Positions 37,829 to 48,058 of a stretch of 64,000 nucleotides of DNA are shown here, piece by piece; position 1 is the first letter of the stretch; every line of letters begins with the position of its first letter. Both the position numbers and the translations under genes were made by a program. A model generated the notes under the pieces. That model was not told the DNA's origin, ran no database searches, and saw only the letters and a program-made list of their open reading frames with translations. The stretch comes from Pempheris klunzingeri (taxonomy: Eukaryota; Chordata; Actinopteri; Acropomatiformes; Pempheridae). Location of the stretch: NCBI RefSeq assembly GCF_042242105.1, contig NC_092013.1, positions 30,725,990 to 30,789,989 on the forward strand, given 5' to 3'.

Positions 37829-38420
37829 CCGTGCGGCAGAGGCGGCGCCGGTCCCCGCACCGGTCCGTGCCGGGGGAGGGGGGGGGGGCTCAGAGGAGAC
37901 CAGCTCAGCGCGACGCGGAGGAAAAGCGCTCAGGAGGGAATTCCGCTCAGGAGCATCCGTCCGACGGGGGCTCACACCCCCAGAGACGAACCCAGCAGTG
38001 TTTGTCCGCGTTCCCTCCTCTTGTCCTTCATCTCACGAGAGAACCCCCCCGCCCCGCTCCGCTGATCCGGTCCCTGCCGAACAGAGGCGGCCCGGTCCGG
38101 GTCCGTACACCATCCCGGAGCGGATCCGTCGCCGCTCAGTCTCCCCCGATGGCGGAGGGCTGCCGCTCGTCCCGGGCAGCACAAGCACAGCGCGAGCTGT
38201 GCGGAAGCATGGCGCAATTACGCAGCCGCAGCCTCGGCGCGAGCGCTCCGGCGCGGGTTAAATATAGCAGCAGCAGCAGCCGAGGGGGGGTCGGTGGGGG
38301 TGGGAGGGGGCGCCGGGGAGGGTCCGGCCTCCGCATGCAGACAGCGGGCCCGGGACGCGTCAGGACCACATCACTGTAAAACACCGTCCAGCTGGGGGGG
38401 CGGTCACAATCTACAGTGTC
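37829..38420 (-). promoter_or_regulatory. GPR27: GPR27 CpG-rich promoter region
   Basis: Dense CpG continues upstream of the GPR27 start to about 38360, consistent with a CpG island. On the minus strand CTATATTTAA (about 38257-38266) is either a TATA-like element or a match to the MEF2 consensus YTAWWWWTAR, about 430 bases before the ATG. A (CAG)n run lies next to it at 38267-38280. Confidence 0.55.
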
Positions 38421-38633
38421 AGAGGAGCAGCAGCTACCGGGGAGTCACGTGACAACACCCCCTGCACTGGGGCTCCTGTCACACTGTCACCTCTCCATCA
38501 TGAGCCACGTGAAGCTTGATGAGGGTGGATGTCTGTCAGCACCCATCAGGATGGGAGGGGGGGGGGGCAACACAGACCAGGAGGCCACTGAGCCACTGAA
38601 GACCAGCACTGACAACACACCCCCTCTAGCCCC

Positions 38634-40149
38634 CCTGTCTCCGTCCTGTCTGTCTCCGTCCTGTCTGTCTCCGTCCTGTCTCTCTCCTCTCTCTCCGTCC
38701 TGTCTCTCTCTGTCCTGTCTCTCTCCTCTCTCTCCGTCCTGTCTCTCTCCGTCCTGTCTCTCTCTTCTCTCTCCGTCCTGTCTCTCTCCTCTCTCTCTGT
38801 CCTGTCTCTCTCCTCTCTCTCTGTCCTGTCTCTCTCCTCTCTCTCCGTCCTGTCTCTCTCCGTCCTGTCTCTCTCTTCTCTCTCCGTCCTGTCTCTCTCC
38901 GTCCTGTCTCCATCCTCTCTCTCCGTCCTGTCTCTCTCTTCTCTCTCCGTCCTGTCTCTCTCCGTCCTGTCTCTTTCCGTCCTGTCTCTCTCCGTCCTGT
39001 CTGTCTCCGACCTGTCTCTCTCTTCTCTCTCCGTCCTGTCTCTCTCCGTCCTGTCTCTCTCTTCTCTCTCCATCCTGTCTCTCTCCTCTCTCTCCGTCCT
39101 GTCTCTCTCTTCTCTCTCCATCCTGTCTCTCTCCTCTCTCTCCGTCCTGTCTCTCTCTTCTCTCTCCTTCCTGTCTCTCTCCGTCCTGTCTCCATCCTCT
39201 CTCTCCGTCCTGTCTCTCCCCTGTCTCTGTCCTGTCTCCGTCCTGTCTCTCCCCTGCCTCCATCCTGTCTCTCTCCCCTGCCTCCATCCTGTCTCTCTCC
39301 CCTGTCTCCATCCTGTCTCTCTCCCCTGTCTCCGTCCTGTCTCCGTCCTGTCTCTCTCCTCTGTCTCCGTCCTGTCTCTCTCTTCTCTCTCAGTCCTGTC
39401 TCTCTCCCCTGCCTCCATCCTGTCTCTCTCCCCTGCCTCCGTCCTGTCTCTCTCCCCTGCCTCCGTCCTGTCTCTCTCCCCTGTCTCCGTCCTGTCTCTC
39501 TCCCCTGCCTCCATCCTGTCTCCGTCCTGTCTCTCTCCCCTGCCTCCGTCCTGTCTCTCTCCCCTGTCTCCGTCCTGTCTCTCTCCCCTGTCTCCGTCCT
39601 GTCTCTCTCCCCTGCCTCCGTCCTGTCTCTCTCCCCTGCCTCCGTCCTGTCTCTCTCCCCTGTCTCCGTCCCGTCTCTCTCCCCTGCCTCCATCCTGTCT
39701 CCGTCCTGTCTCTCTCCCCTGTCTCCGTCCTGTCTCCGTCCCGTCTCTCTCCCCTTCCTCCGTCCCGTCTCTCTCCCCTTCCTCCGTCCTGTCTCTCTCC
39801 CCTGTCTCCGTCCTGTCTCTCTCCCCTGTCTCCGTCCTGTCTCCGTCCCGTCTCTCTCCCCTTCCTCCGTCCTGTCTCTCTCCCCTGCCTCCGTCCTGTC
39901 TCTCTCCCCTGTCTCCGTCCTGTCTCTCTCCCCTGCCTCCGTCCTGTCTCTCTCCCCTGCCTCCGTCCTGTCTCTCTCCCCTGTCTCCGTCCTGTCTCCG
40001 TCCCGTCTCTCTCCCCTTCCTCCGTCCTGTCTCTCTCCCCTGCCTCCGTCCTGTCTCTCTCCCCTGTCTCCGTCCTGTCTCTCTCCCCTGCCTCCGTCCT
40101 GTCTCTCTCCCCTGCCTCCGTCCTGTCTCTCTCCCCTGCCTCCGTCCTG
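38634..40149. repeat. Pyrimidine-rich minisatellite upstream of GPR27
   Basis: About 1.5 kb of units such as 'tctctctccgtcctg' (15 bp) in the left half and 'tctctctcccctgcctccgtcctg' (24 bp) in the right half. The plus strand is almost all C and T with regular single G. It yields spurious frames of 585 aa (+, SPSCLSLLS cycles) and 617, 355 and 274 aa (-, RRETGRRQ/GERDRTE cycles). It begins about 0.8 kb upstream of the GPR27 ATG. Confidence 0.93.
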
Positions 40150-40935
40150 GTGGTGCAGGATGGTGGAGGGTGAAGTGTCTCTGCTGAAGATGGTGTCTTG
40201 TCAGATGCCTGTCAGGGTGGATCTGACCGGCTGAGGAGACCTGAGAGAGAGCTGAGCGGTATGTGATGACCAGCTGGCCTCGTACCAGATGATGCAGACC
40301 GTGTGAGTGTGTTAAAGGTGCTCCCGGCACCGTGAACCACAGTTGGCATGGTGGGTGCTGCTGCAGTGATTCAGCAGCACCCCCTGCAGCATCCTCCAAG
40401 GAGCACCGGGAGCAGATCCACAGGAGTAATACACCATCCTCTGTGCTGTTTCAGCGTACACAGTCCCTCCGCCAAAGTGCCCCACAAGAGGCTACAGGGC
40501 GCACTTCAGTCTGTCTGGTTAGACCAGGATCTGGTGGGGCTTACAGAGAACAACACAGATTTAGCCTGTGATTTAGCCTCCTGCAGAGCACAACTGTCTC
40601 AGTGCTGCTGGGGAACGACGCAGTCACATTAAACTCCATCAGCACCCGTCTGGAAACTGTAACTGTGGCCCAGCTCAGGGGGGCCTTTAGGTGGCCGGTG
40701 TGCTGTGGTGGAGTAGTGCAGCCTTGTGAGAATATATGATGACTGTAAAGTATGTACAGACAGTAACCTCAGACACTGATGGTGGATTTCTGATGTTGAT
40801 GACTGTACTGACAAATATAATAATAAATTAATTATTATAAAATTATTCTGTGTGACTTATTGTATCAGCCGAGAGGTCAGTATGGTCCTGTTTTCTGTTT
40901 GTTCCCAGTTCCTATATGTATGTATATGTGTATAT

Positions 40936-40976
<41 letters not shown>

Positions 40977-41002
40977 CACACACACACACACACACACACA
41001 TA
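40150..41002. other. Intergenic between GPR27 and EIF4E3
   Basis: No gene recognised. A (GT)n tract followed by a (CA)n tract at about 40938-41000 forms a large imperfect inverted repeat directly beside the next transposon. Confidence 0.4.
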
Positions 41003-41705
41003 CACTCCTCACAAAAAGTTAGGGATATTCAGCTTTCAGGTGAAATCTCAGGATGAACCTAAAATGCATTCTAACCTTTCCAGGTGAACTTAATGTGACC
41101 TTCTCTAAACCTTTGAATGCACATGTCCAACTGTTCAGTGTCTCAGTACTTTCTGCACCAGCTGCTGTTCTCTAACAAGAAGCTTCACAGCAACATTCAC
41201 AACAGGTTTGATCCATGAATCCACCAATACATTTCCTGCTTCAGTTAGAATTGGTATTTAAACAGTCCTCCTCATCCTGCTGTTCACATTCTGACATCAT
41301 GAGACCAAGACGACACCTAACAGTTGATCAGCAGCACCTCAACACTGGAGGCTTCAAACAGGAAGTCCTCAGACGGAGGTGTTCACTGAGCTTAGAGGGT
41401 CACAGAGTGTCATCAGGAGGTTGGAACAGTGATACAGAGACTGGAAGAGTCACAGAAAGGAGAGGAGTGGACGTCCTTTGGCCACGTCCCAATTTATTGA
41501 GACACTGAACATGTTTTGTTGTGGTATACCTACCACTGTTGTTAGATTTTCTTTCAATACATTGTTTGAGATGAAGAAATCACCAGTGCATGCTTCTACT
41601 TAAATGTCCTACTTTCATGATATAATATCACTGTAGCATTAACTTTTTCCATTTTCCATAGATTTCACCTGAAAGTCGAATATCCCTAACTTTTTGTGAG
41701 TAGTG
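41003..41705. mobile_element. Tc1/mariner-like deletion derivative
   Basis: Terminal inverted repeats of about 40 bp: left CACTCCTCACAAAAAG then 'ttagggatattc' and 'tttcaggtgaaat', mirrored at the right end by CACTACTCACAAAAAG on the minus strand. The left flank is TA as expected, the right flank is CA (one mismatch). Inside, 41300-41508 (+) reads MRPRRHLTVDQQ followed by a damaged stretch with VSSGGWNSDTETGRVTERRG, similar to the helix-turn-helix part of Tc1/mariner transposases. The catalytic domain is missing, so it is non-autonomous. Confidence 0.82.
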
Positions 41706-41779
41706 CATGTATGGCTGTATTCAGCCATATTTGTGTAGGCTGTCACTGAAAAACATTCAGAGTGAGACCTCTCCTCTCT

Positions 41780-41950
41780 TCCTGCTTTCTGGGATGGGCT
41801 GTGACGTCTGTACGTAGTGACGCACGTACGTCAGCAGTGGGTAGGCGGAAAAGCGGCGGTGTCGGTGTGTGTGGAGGAACAGGTAACCCCCCCTCCCCAG
41901 CGGGTGTTTCTGTGAAGTAGCCGCGGCCGGAGGAGCTTTGTCCCGCAGAC
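41780..41950 (+). promoter_or_regulatory. EIF4E3: EIF4E3 promoter/5' UTR region
   Basis: CpG-rich sequence just upstream of the EIF4E3 start, with CACGTACG words (41823-41830) and GC-rich stretches but no TATA box. It is consistent with a housekeeping CpG promoter. The transcription start cannot be placed exactly. Confidence 0.5.
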
Positions 41951-44900
41951 ATGGCGGCGTCTGCTCCCGCGGGTCAGACGGAGGTCCAGGCGGACAGAGG
42001 TGGGCTGAGCTCAGAGTCCGCTGAACACAACATCCACATCGACGACAGAGAGCTGGAGAGGCTCTCAGCGAAGCACCGGGAGGGGGACACCGGCACGCTG
42101 CCTCTGCACTCACCCTGGACCTTCTGGCTGGACAGGTACGTACGGTGTGTGTGTGTGTGTGGGGGGGGGCAGAGTCCACGGAGACGAGTCCTGCAGGGAC
42201 ACGGTGTCCACGGTGGACCCTGCAGCTGTGTCCGCCAGCTGAAGCCCGGATACAGGCGGGAGCATGGATCAGACCACGTACAGTCTAGTCTAGATTATGG
42301 TCTAGACTCCTCCACTGGAGCAGTCCTGGCGGTGCAACAGGCGACAGATAGGAACTGCCCCCTCTCTCTGGGGCAGGGGGCTGCTGCACAGAAGGAGGGC
42401 ACATCCTGCACATGTGGATGGAGGCAGTCAGAGCAGACACTGTGTGTGTGTCTCTACAGTCCTACACCTGTCTGCTGTTTGTTGATTTAAAGCTGGGACC
42501 ACTCTCAGCTTTGATTAGCTGAGAACAGGACAGGATAGAGCTGGGTTGCCCAGTGGCGGCCAGGACATCACCAGGCAGAATAAAACATCTCCTCGGTGCA
42601 GCAGCAGGTCCGGTCTGGTCCCCTCACACCGCTGGGACGGAATAAATGAATGTGCCGAGAGGCTGCTGCTGCTGAGCTGTGACACCTGTGGCTGTCACGC
42701 CTGTATGTGGTCCATACAGCCCACATGAGGATTGTCCCGGGTGAGAGTTGAGACCTGGCCGGTGTAAACACACGGAGGCTGAGCCCTCGGCAGAGTCGCT
42801 CCTGTGGGCTCAGACGCTGTGCTCTTGTTCTCGCAGGTCTTTACCGGGCACGACGGCGGCAGAGTGCGAGTCCAACCTGAAGAAGATCTACACCGTGCAG
42901 ACGGTCCAGGTGAGAAGGCTGACTGACTCACAACAGGTTGATGATGGTGTCTTCTCATGAATGGGGATCACCGCTTCAGGGCGGTGGTTGTGGTGCTGAT
43001 TGGTGCCTCCACTGGACGTCATGGAGGCGCCGCAGGTCCCCTGTGATTGTGTGTGTACTGTGTCTGCAGATGTTCTGGAGCGTGTACAACAACATCCCCC
43101 CCGTCACTGCCCTGCCTTTGAGATGCAGCTATCACTTAATGCGAGGAGAACGGAGGCCACTGTGGTGAGTGTGTGTCATCATCATCATCATCATCAGGGC
43201 GTGTGTCTGTGTCTGTGTCTGTGTCTGTGTGTGTCTGTGTGTGTCTGTGTCTGTGTGTCTGTGTGTCTGTGTCTGTGTCTGTGTCTGTGTCTGTGTGTGT
43301 GTGTGTCAGTAGGCTTTAGGTCCCCCTGTGGTCTCCATGTTGTTTCTGGTACACGTGGATGTAAAGACTGAAGTAATTAGAGGTGCAGTGTGTAGGCTTC
43401 AGTGTGTTGAAGGGTACAGACGGCGGTGCGTTGAAGGGTACAGACGGCGGTGCGTTGAAGGGTACAGACAGCAGTGCGTTGAAGGGTACAGACAGCAGTG
43501 CGTTGAAGGGTACAGACAGCAGTGCGTTGAAGGGTACAGACAGATAGCAGCGCGTTGAAGGATACAGACAGCAGTGCGTTGAAGGGTACAGGCGGCGGTG
43601 CGTTGAAGGGTACAGACAGCAGTGCGTTGAAGGGTACAGACAGCAGTGCGTTGAAGGGTACAGACAGCAGTGCGTTGAAGGGTACAGACAGCAGTGCGTT
43701 GAAGGGTACAGACAGATAGCAGCGCGTTGAAGGATACAGACAGCAGTGCGTTGAAGGGTACAGACAGCAGTGCGTTGAAGGGTACAGACAGATAGCAGCG
43801 CGTTGAAGGATACAGACAGCAGTGCGTTGAAGGGTACAGACAGCAGTGCGTTGAAGGGTACAGACAGCAGTGCGTTGAAGGGTACAGACAGCAGTGTGTT
43901 GTGGTGGGTGACAGACAGCAGTGTGTTGAAGGGTACAGACAGCAGCGCGGTGAAGGGTACAGACGGCAGCGCGTTGAAGGGTACAGACGGCAGCGCGTTG
44001 AAGGGTACAGACGGCAGCGCGTTGAAGGGTACAGACGGCAGCGCGGTGAAGGGTACAGACGGCAGCGCGGTGAAGGGTACAGACGGCAGCGCGTTGAAGG
44101 GTACAGACGGCAGCGCGTTGAAGGGTACAGACGGCAGCGCGTTGAAGGGTACAGACGGCAGCGCGTTGAAGGGTACAGACAGCAGCGCGTTGAAGGGTAC
44201 AGACAGCAGCGCGGTGAAGGGTACAGACTGCAGCGCGGTGAAGGGTACAGACAGCAGTGTGTTGAAGGGTACAGACTGCAGCGCGTTGAAGGGTACAGAC
44301 AGCAGCGTGTTGAAGGGTACAGACAGCATGGTGTTGAAGGGTACAGACAGCAGTGCGGTGAAGGGTACAGACAGCAGTGTGTTGAAGGGTACAGACAGCA
44401 GCGTGTTGAAGGGTACAGACAGCAGTGTGTTGAAGGGTACAGACAGCATGGTGTTGAAGGGTACAGACAGCAGTGCGGTGAAGGGTACAGACAGCAGTGT
44501 GTTGAAGGGTACAGACAGCAGTGTGTTGAAGGGTACAGACAGCAGTGTGTTGAAGGGTACAGACAGCATGGTGTTGAAGGGTACAGACAGCAGTGCGGTG
44601 AAGGGTACAGACAGCAGTGTGTTACAGCAGTGTGTTGAAGGGTACAGACAGCATGGTGTTGAAGGGTACAGACAGCAGTGCGGTGAAGGGTACAGACAGC
44701 AGTGTGTTGAAGGGTACAGACAGCAGCGTGTTGAAGGGTACAGACAGCAGTGTGTTGAAGGGTACAGACAGCATGGTGTTGAAGGGTACAGACAGCAGTG
44801 TGTTGAAGGGTACAGACAGCATGGTGTTGAAGGGTACAGACAGCAGTGCGGTGAAGGGTACAGACAGCAGTGTGTTGAAGGGTACAGACAGCAGCGTGTT

Positions 44901-46071
44901 GAAGGGTACAGACAGCAGCGTGTTGAAGGGTACAGACAGCAGCGTGTTGAAGGGTACAGACAGACAGCAGTGCGGTGAAGGGTACAGACAGCAGCGTGTT
45001 GAAGGGTACAGACAGCATGGTGACACTGACATGTTCATCTCTGTCCTTTCCTGTAAGAAAAAAGCATGTATTTAATGTAAAAGTGCTCATGTGGGACGTG
45101 ACCGTTTGTCTCCCCCACCAGGGAGGAGGAAAGCAACGCGAGAGGAGGAGTGTGGAAGATGAAGATCCCGAAGGAGAGCGCCGTAGGTGTCAGCTGCTCT
45201 TCACATGCCAGCTAACTGTGGACTGTGTCTGACCTGTGTGTCTGCTCTCAGGCTGCCGTGTGGAAGGAGCTCCTCCTGGCTACTATCGGGGAGCAGTTCG
45301 CAGATTACTGTGCTTCAGGTGAGGACATCTGCTGAAGGAGACCCCCCCCTCCAACCCCTCCAAGCCCTCCTACCCCTCCTCCCCCTCCATCCCCTCCTAC
45401 CCCAGCCTTTATACTCATGGCTGTGTGTGTCTACTGCTGTGTGTGTGTGTGTGTCTGTCACTGTGTGTGTCTGTGTCTGTGTCTGTCACTGTGTGTGTCT
45501 GTGTCTGTCACTGTGTATGTCTGTGTCTGTCACTGTGTGTCTGTCACTGTGTATGTCTGTGTCTGTCACTGTGTGTCTGTCACTGTGTATGTCTGTGTCT
45601 GTCACTGTGTGTGTCTGTGTCTGTCACTGTGTGTGTGCGTGTGTGTGTCTGTCACTGTGTGTGTCTGTGTCTGTCACTGTGTGTGTGTGTGTGTGTGTGT
45701 CACTGTGTATGTCTGTGTCTGTCACTGTGTGTCTGTGTCTGGCACTGTGTGTGTGTGTGTGTCTGTCACTGTGTGTGTGTGTGTGTGCGTGTGTCTGTCA
45801 CTGTGTGTGTGTGTGTGTGTGTGTCTGTCACTGTGTGTGTGTGTCTGTCACTGTGTATGTCTGTGTCTGTCACTGTGTGTGTCTGTGTTTGTCACTGTGT
45901 GTGTGTGTGTGTGTGTGTCTGTCACTGTGTGTGTCTGTGTCTGTCACTGTGTGTGTGTGTGTGTGTGTGTGTGTCTGTCACTGTGTGTGTGTGTCTGTCA
46001 CTGTGTGTGTGTCTGTCACTGTGTGTGTGTGTGTGTGTCACTGTGTGTGTGTGTGTGTGTGTGTGTCTGTC

Positions 46072-46107
<36 letters not shown>

Positions 46108-46131
46108 TGTCACTGTGTGTGTGTGTGTGTC

Positions 46132-46171
<40 letters not shown>

Positions 46172-46887
46172 TGTCACTGTGTGTGTGTGTGTGTGTGTGT
46201 GTGTCTGTCACTGTGTGTGTGTGTGTGTCTGTCACTGTGTGTGTCTGTGTCTGTCACTGTGTGTGTCTGTCACTGTGTGTCTGTCACTGTGTGTGTGTGT
46301 GTGTGTCACTGTGTATGTCTGTGTCTGTCACTGTGTGTGTCTGTGTGTCTGTCACTGTGTGTGTGTCTGTGTCTGTCACTGTGTGTGTCTGTGTGTCTGT
46401 CACTGTGTGTGTGTCTGTGTCTGTCACTGTGTGTGTCTGTGTGTCTGTCACTGTGTGTGTGTCTGTCACTGTGTGTCTGTCACTGTGTGTGTCTGTCACT
46501 GTGTGTGTGTCTGTCACTGTGTGTTTGTCACTGAGTGTCTGTCACTGTGTGTCTGTGCTGCTGTTCTCCAGACGATGAGGTCGTAGGTGTCAGCGTCAGC
46601 GTCCGGGATCGGGAAGACGTTGTACAGGTGTGGAACAGAGAAGCTTCTCTGGCTAACGAAGCAAACATCCTGGGGAAGATCTACGAGCTCCTCCCTCACA
46701 CTCCTTTTAAAGCAGTTTTTTATAAGTGTAAGTATGCCCACTTTTCAGGAACGGTGGCGTTGAGCTGCGATGAAGAGCGATTAGGTCAGACTGCTATTTG
46801 GTGGGTTTGTTCTCACCTTGAATCACTGTGACTCTTCCAGCCCACATGGAGCACCACGCCTTTGAAGGAGGACGCTCCAAACACTAG
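41951..46887 (+). CDS. EIF4E3: Eukaryotic translation initiation factor 4E family member 3
   Basis: Seven coding exons: 41951-42135, 42837-42909, 43070-43164, 45122-45182, 45252-45318, 46572-46727, 46841-46887, all GT-AG and in register (684 bases, 227 aa; human about 224). The ATG context gacATGg is good. The eIF4E fold begins at [12 protein letters not shown] (51-62). Where eIF4E has its first cap-stacking tryptophan, this protein has Cys72 (AAECESN), the class III feature. The second, Trp118-Glu119 (RPLWEEES), is kept. Further family blocks are [11 protein letters not shown] (88-98), [11 protein letters not shown] (124-134), [14 protein letters not shown] (141-154), [17 protein letters not shown] (166-182) and the end HHAFEGGR. 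eIF4E3 binds the mRNA 5' cap atypically and competes with eIF4E. The variable N-terminus (1-50) differs from mammals as expected. Introns 3 and 5 are filled by tandem repeats. Confidence 0.96.
42136..42836. other. EIF4E3: EIF4E3 intron 1
   Basis: Short intron with a (GT)n/G run near 42144-42169. No nested gene or repeat identified. Confidence 0.7.
43190..43310. repeat. (TGTGTC)n microsatellite, EIF4E3 intron 3
   Basis: Interrupted GTGTCT/GTGTGT repeats preceded by a short (ATC)n, just after the exon 3 donor. Confidence 0.85.
43405..45019. repeat. 24-bp minisatellite filling EIF4E3 intron 3
   Basis: About 67 units of 'ttgaagggtacagacagcagtgcg' with GTG/GCG/GGT, ACGGCAG and CATGGTG variants. 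Occasional 'acagacagatagcagcgcg' insertions, one tgttgtggtgggtga unit near 43898 and a 'gttacagcagtgtgttgaag' junction near 44621 mark higher-order structure. The 24-bp period gives 8-residue cycles ([24 protein letters not shown]) and false frames up to 563 aa. Confidence 0.94.
45417..46556. repeat. (TG)n/CTGTCACTG array filling EIF4E3 intron 5
   Basis: About 1.1 kb of TG dinucleotides regularly broken by 'tctgtcactgtg' steps, with units from 12 to over 40 bp as TG runs vary. It produces false poly(CV) frames of 369-463 aa. It ends 15 bases before the exon 6 acceptor (ttctccag), which keeps a short pyrimidine tract. Confidence 0.94.
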
Positions 46888-48058
46888 CTGTGAAGCGCTT
46901 TGTATTCCCTGTACCTGGCCCGGTGTGAAGGAGCTGTCCGCCACCTGATCCAGGATCTTATTTTGCATCAACAAGGAAATGTTATCAATCTATTTTTGTA
47001 ACTTTGAGTGACTGATGAAGCTGAGAGTGTGTATCCAGCTGCGGTCTCATCCCGTTACTTCCTGTTTGGTTTGACGTCCCGCTCTGTCGAACAGAGTGCG
47101 CGGCCGCGGTCGTCCTCTCTGCTCGGCCGGCGGACCTCACGACCCGTCCCTGCTGCGGGGGCGGCGGCCACGCTGTCTGCAGTGTGTTTAAAATGTCTCA
47201 CTTCACGCCATGTTTTAGTCCGGTCCGCTCGCTCAGTGCCAAAACACCTTTCTGCCGTCTGAGAGGTTTGAGTGTGGGGCTGTGTTATTCAGCTGGGGGG
47301 GCGTGAATGTCCCATTTGGTTTGTTGAAGCTTCATCACCTGTGCATTAAACTTAAATCAGGGTTCCACTTGGAAATATTGCACACGACTCCCTACCCCAC
47401 TCCCATGTCCCTCGGTGAGAGAGCCATCGCAGGAGATCAGAGCGCCGACGAGGCCCCCGACAAACTCGGCTTTTGGTCTCTGAGGTGTTTCTTCAGCTGA
47501 AGAGCAGAACCCGTCCTGAAAGGTGCCTCTGTGAATGTTCTCAGCTCACGTGACGTCTGCCTCAGTGCACGTGTCGAAGTCGACCCTCGGCTCTCCTGAA
47601 GGGGCCTCTGATGCTTTAGAGCAGACGTGCAGACGCTGCACATTTTTGTGCTCGTCCGCTCGTGTCTGTGCTCGTTTCGCCTACCATCAACTCTCTGGAC
47701 TGTAGCCTGATGAACAAACGGAGAAAATGGCAGCATTATTTGCTCTGTAGGAGGCAGCACGAGGGCCTGACGTGTGGTGACAGAACAACACTCTGAGCCA
47801 TGAAGCAGGGTCAGCAACACAAACCTCCCATGTGGTCCACCATGATGAGCGGAGACCAGAGGGAAGCGTCTCCATCAGATCCTCTCTCAGATCTGAGGCC
47901 CCCCGTCACTGACGGCTAACTGATGTCTGATGGTCCCGTAGCTCCGGTTCTGCTGCTGTGGAGCGTCACACTTTGGACTGGTGGGTGGGGTGGGCAAAAA
48001 GGGACAATATTACCGTTGTAAACATGGTTTCTGCAGTGACGTGAACAAAGTGAATAAA
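46888..48058 (+). other. EIF4E3: EIF4E3 3' UTR and downstream
   Basis: Candidate polyadenylation signals on the plus strand are ATTAAA at 47345-47350 and AATAAA at 48053-48058. A CpG-rich patch at 47090-47170 sits between them. Which signal is used cannot be decided from sequence. Confidence 0.4.

Noticed and set aside
37829..37975. Upstream in-frame ATG extending GPR27 by 49 residues
   Set aside because: The extension is proline/alanine-rich low complexity. SREB receptors start shortly before TM1 with MAN-type N-termini, matching the ATG at 37828.
36626..38065. 479-aa plus-strand frame and 307-aa minus-strand frame over GPR27
   Set aside because: Shadow frames caused by GC-rich codon usage of GPR27; they show no homology of their own.
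38416..40399. Long frames of 585 aa (+) and 617 aa (-)
   Set aside because: Both are translations of the pyrimidine-rich minisatellite. They overlap on opposite strands, are strictly periodic and have no domain.
43316..45090. Frames of 563, 417 and 391 aa
   Set aside because: 24-bp repeat in EIF4E3 intron 3. The period is a multiple of three, so all frames stay open; they are 8-residue cycles only.
45187..46586. Cysteine/valine-rich frames of 369-463 aa
   Set aside because: TG dinucleotide array in EIF4E3 intron 5. Poly(CV) is a composition artefact.
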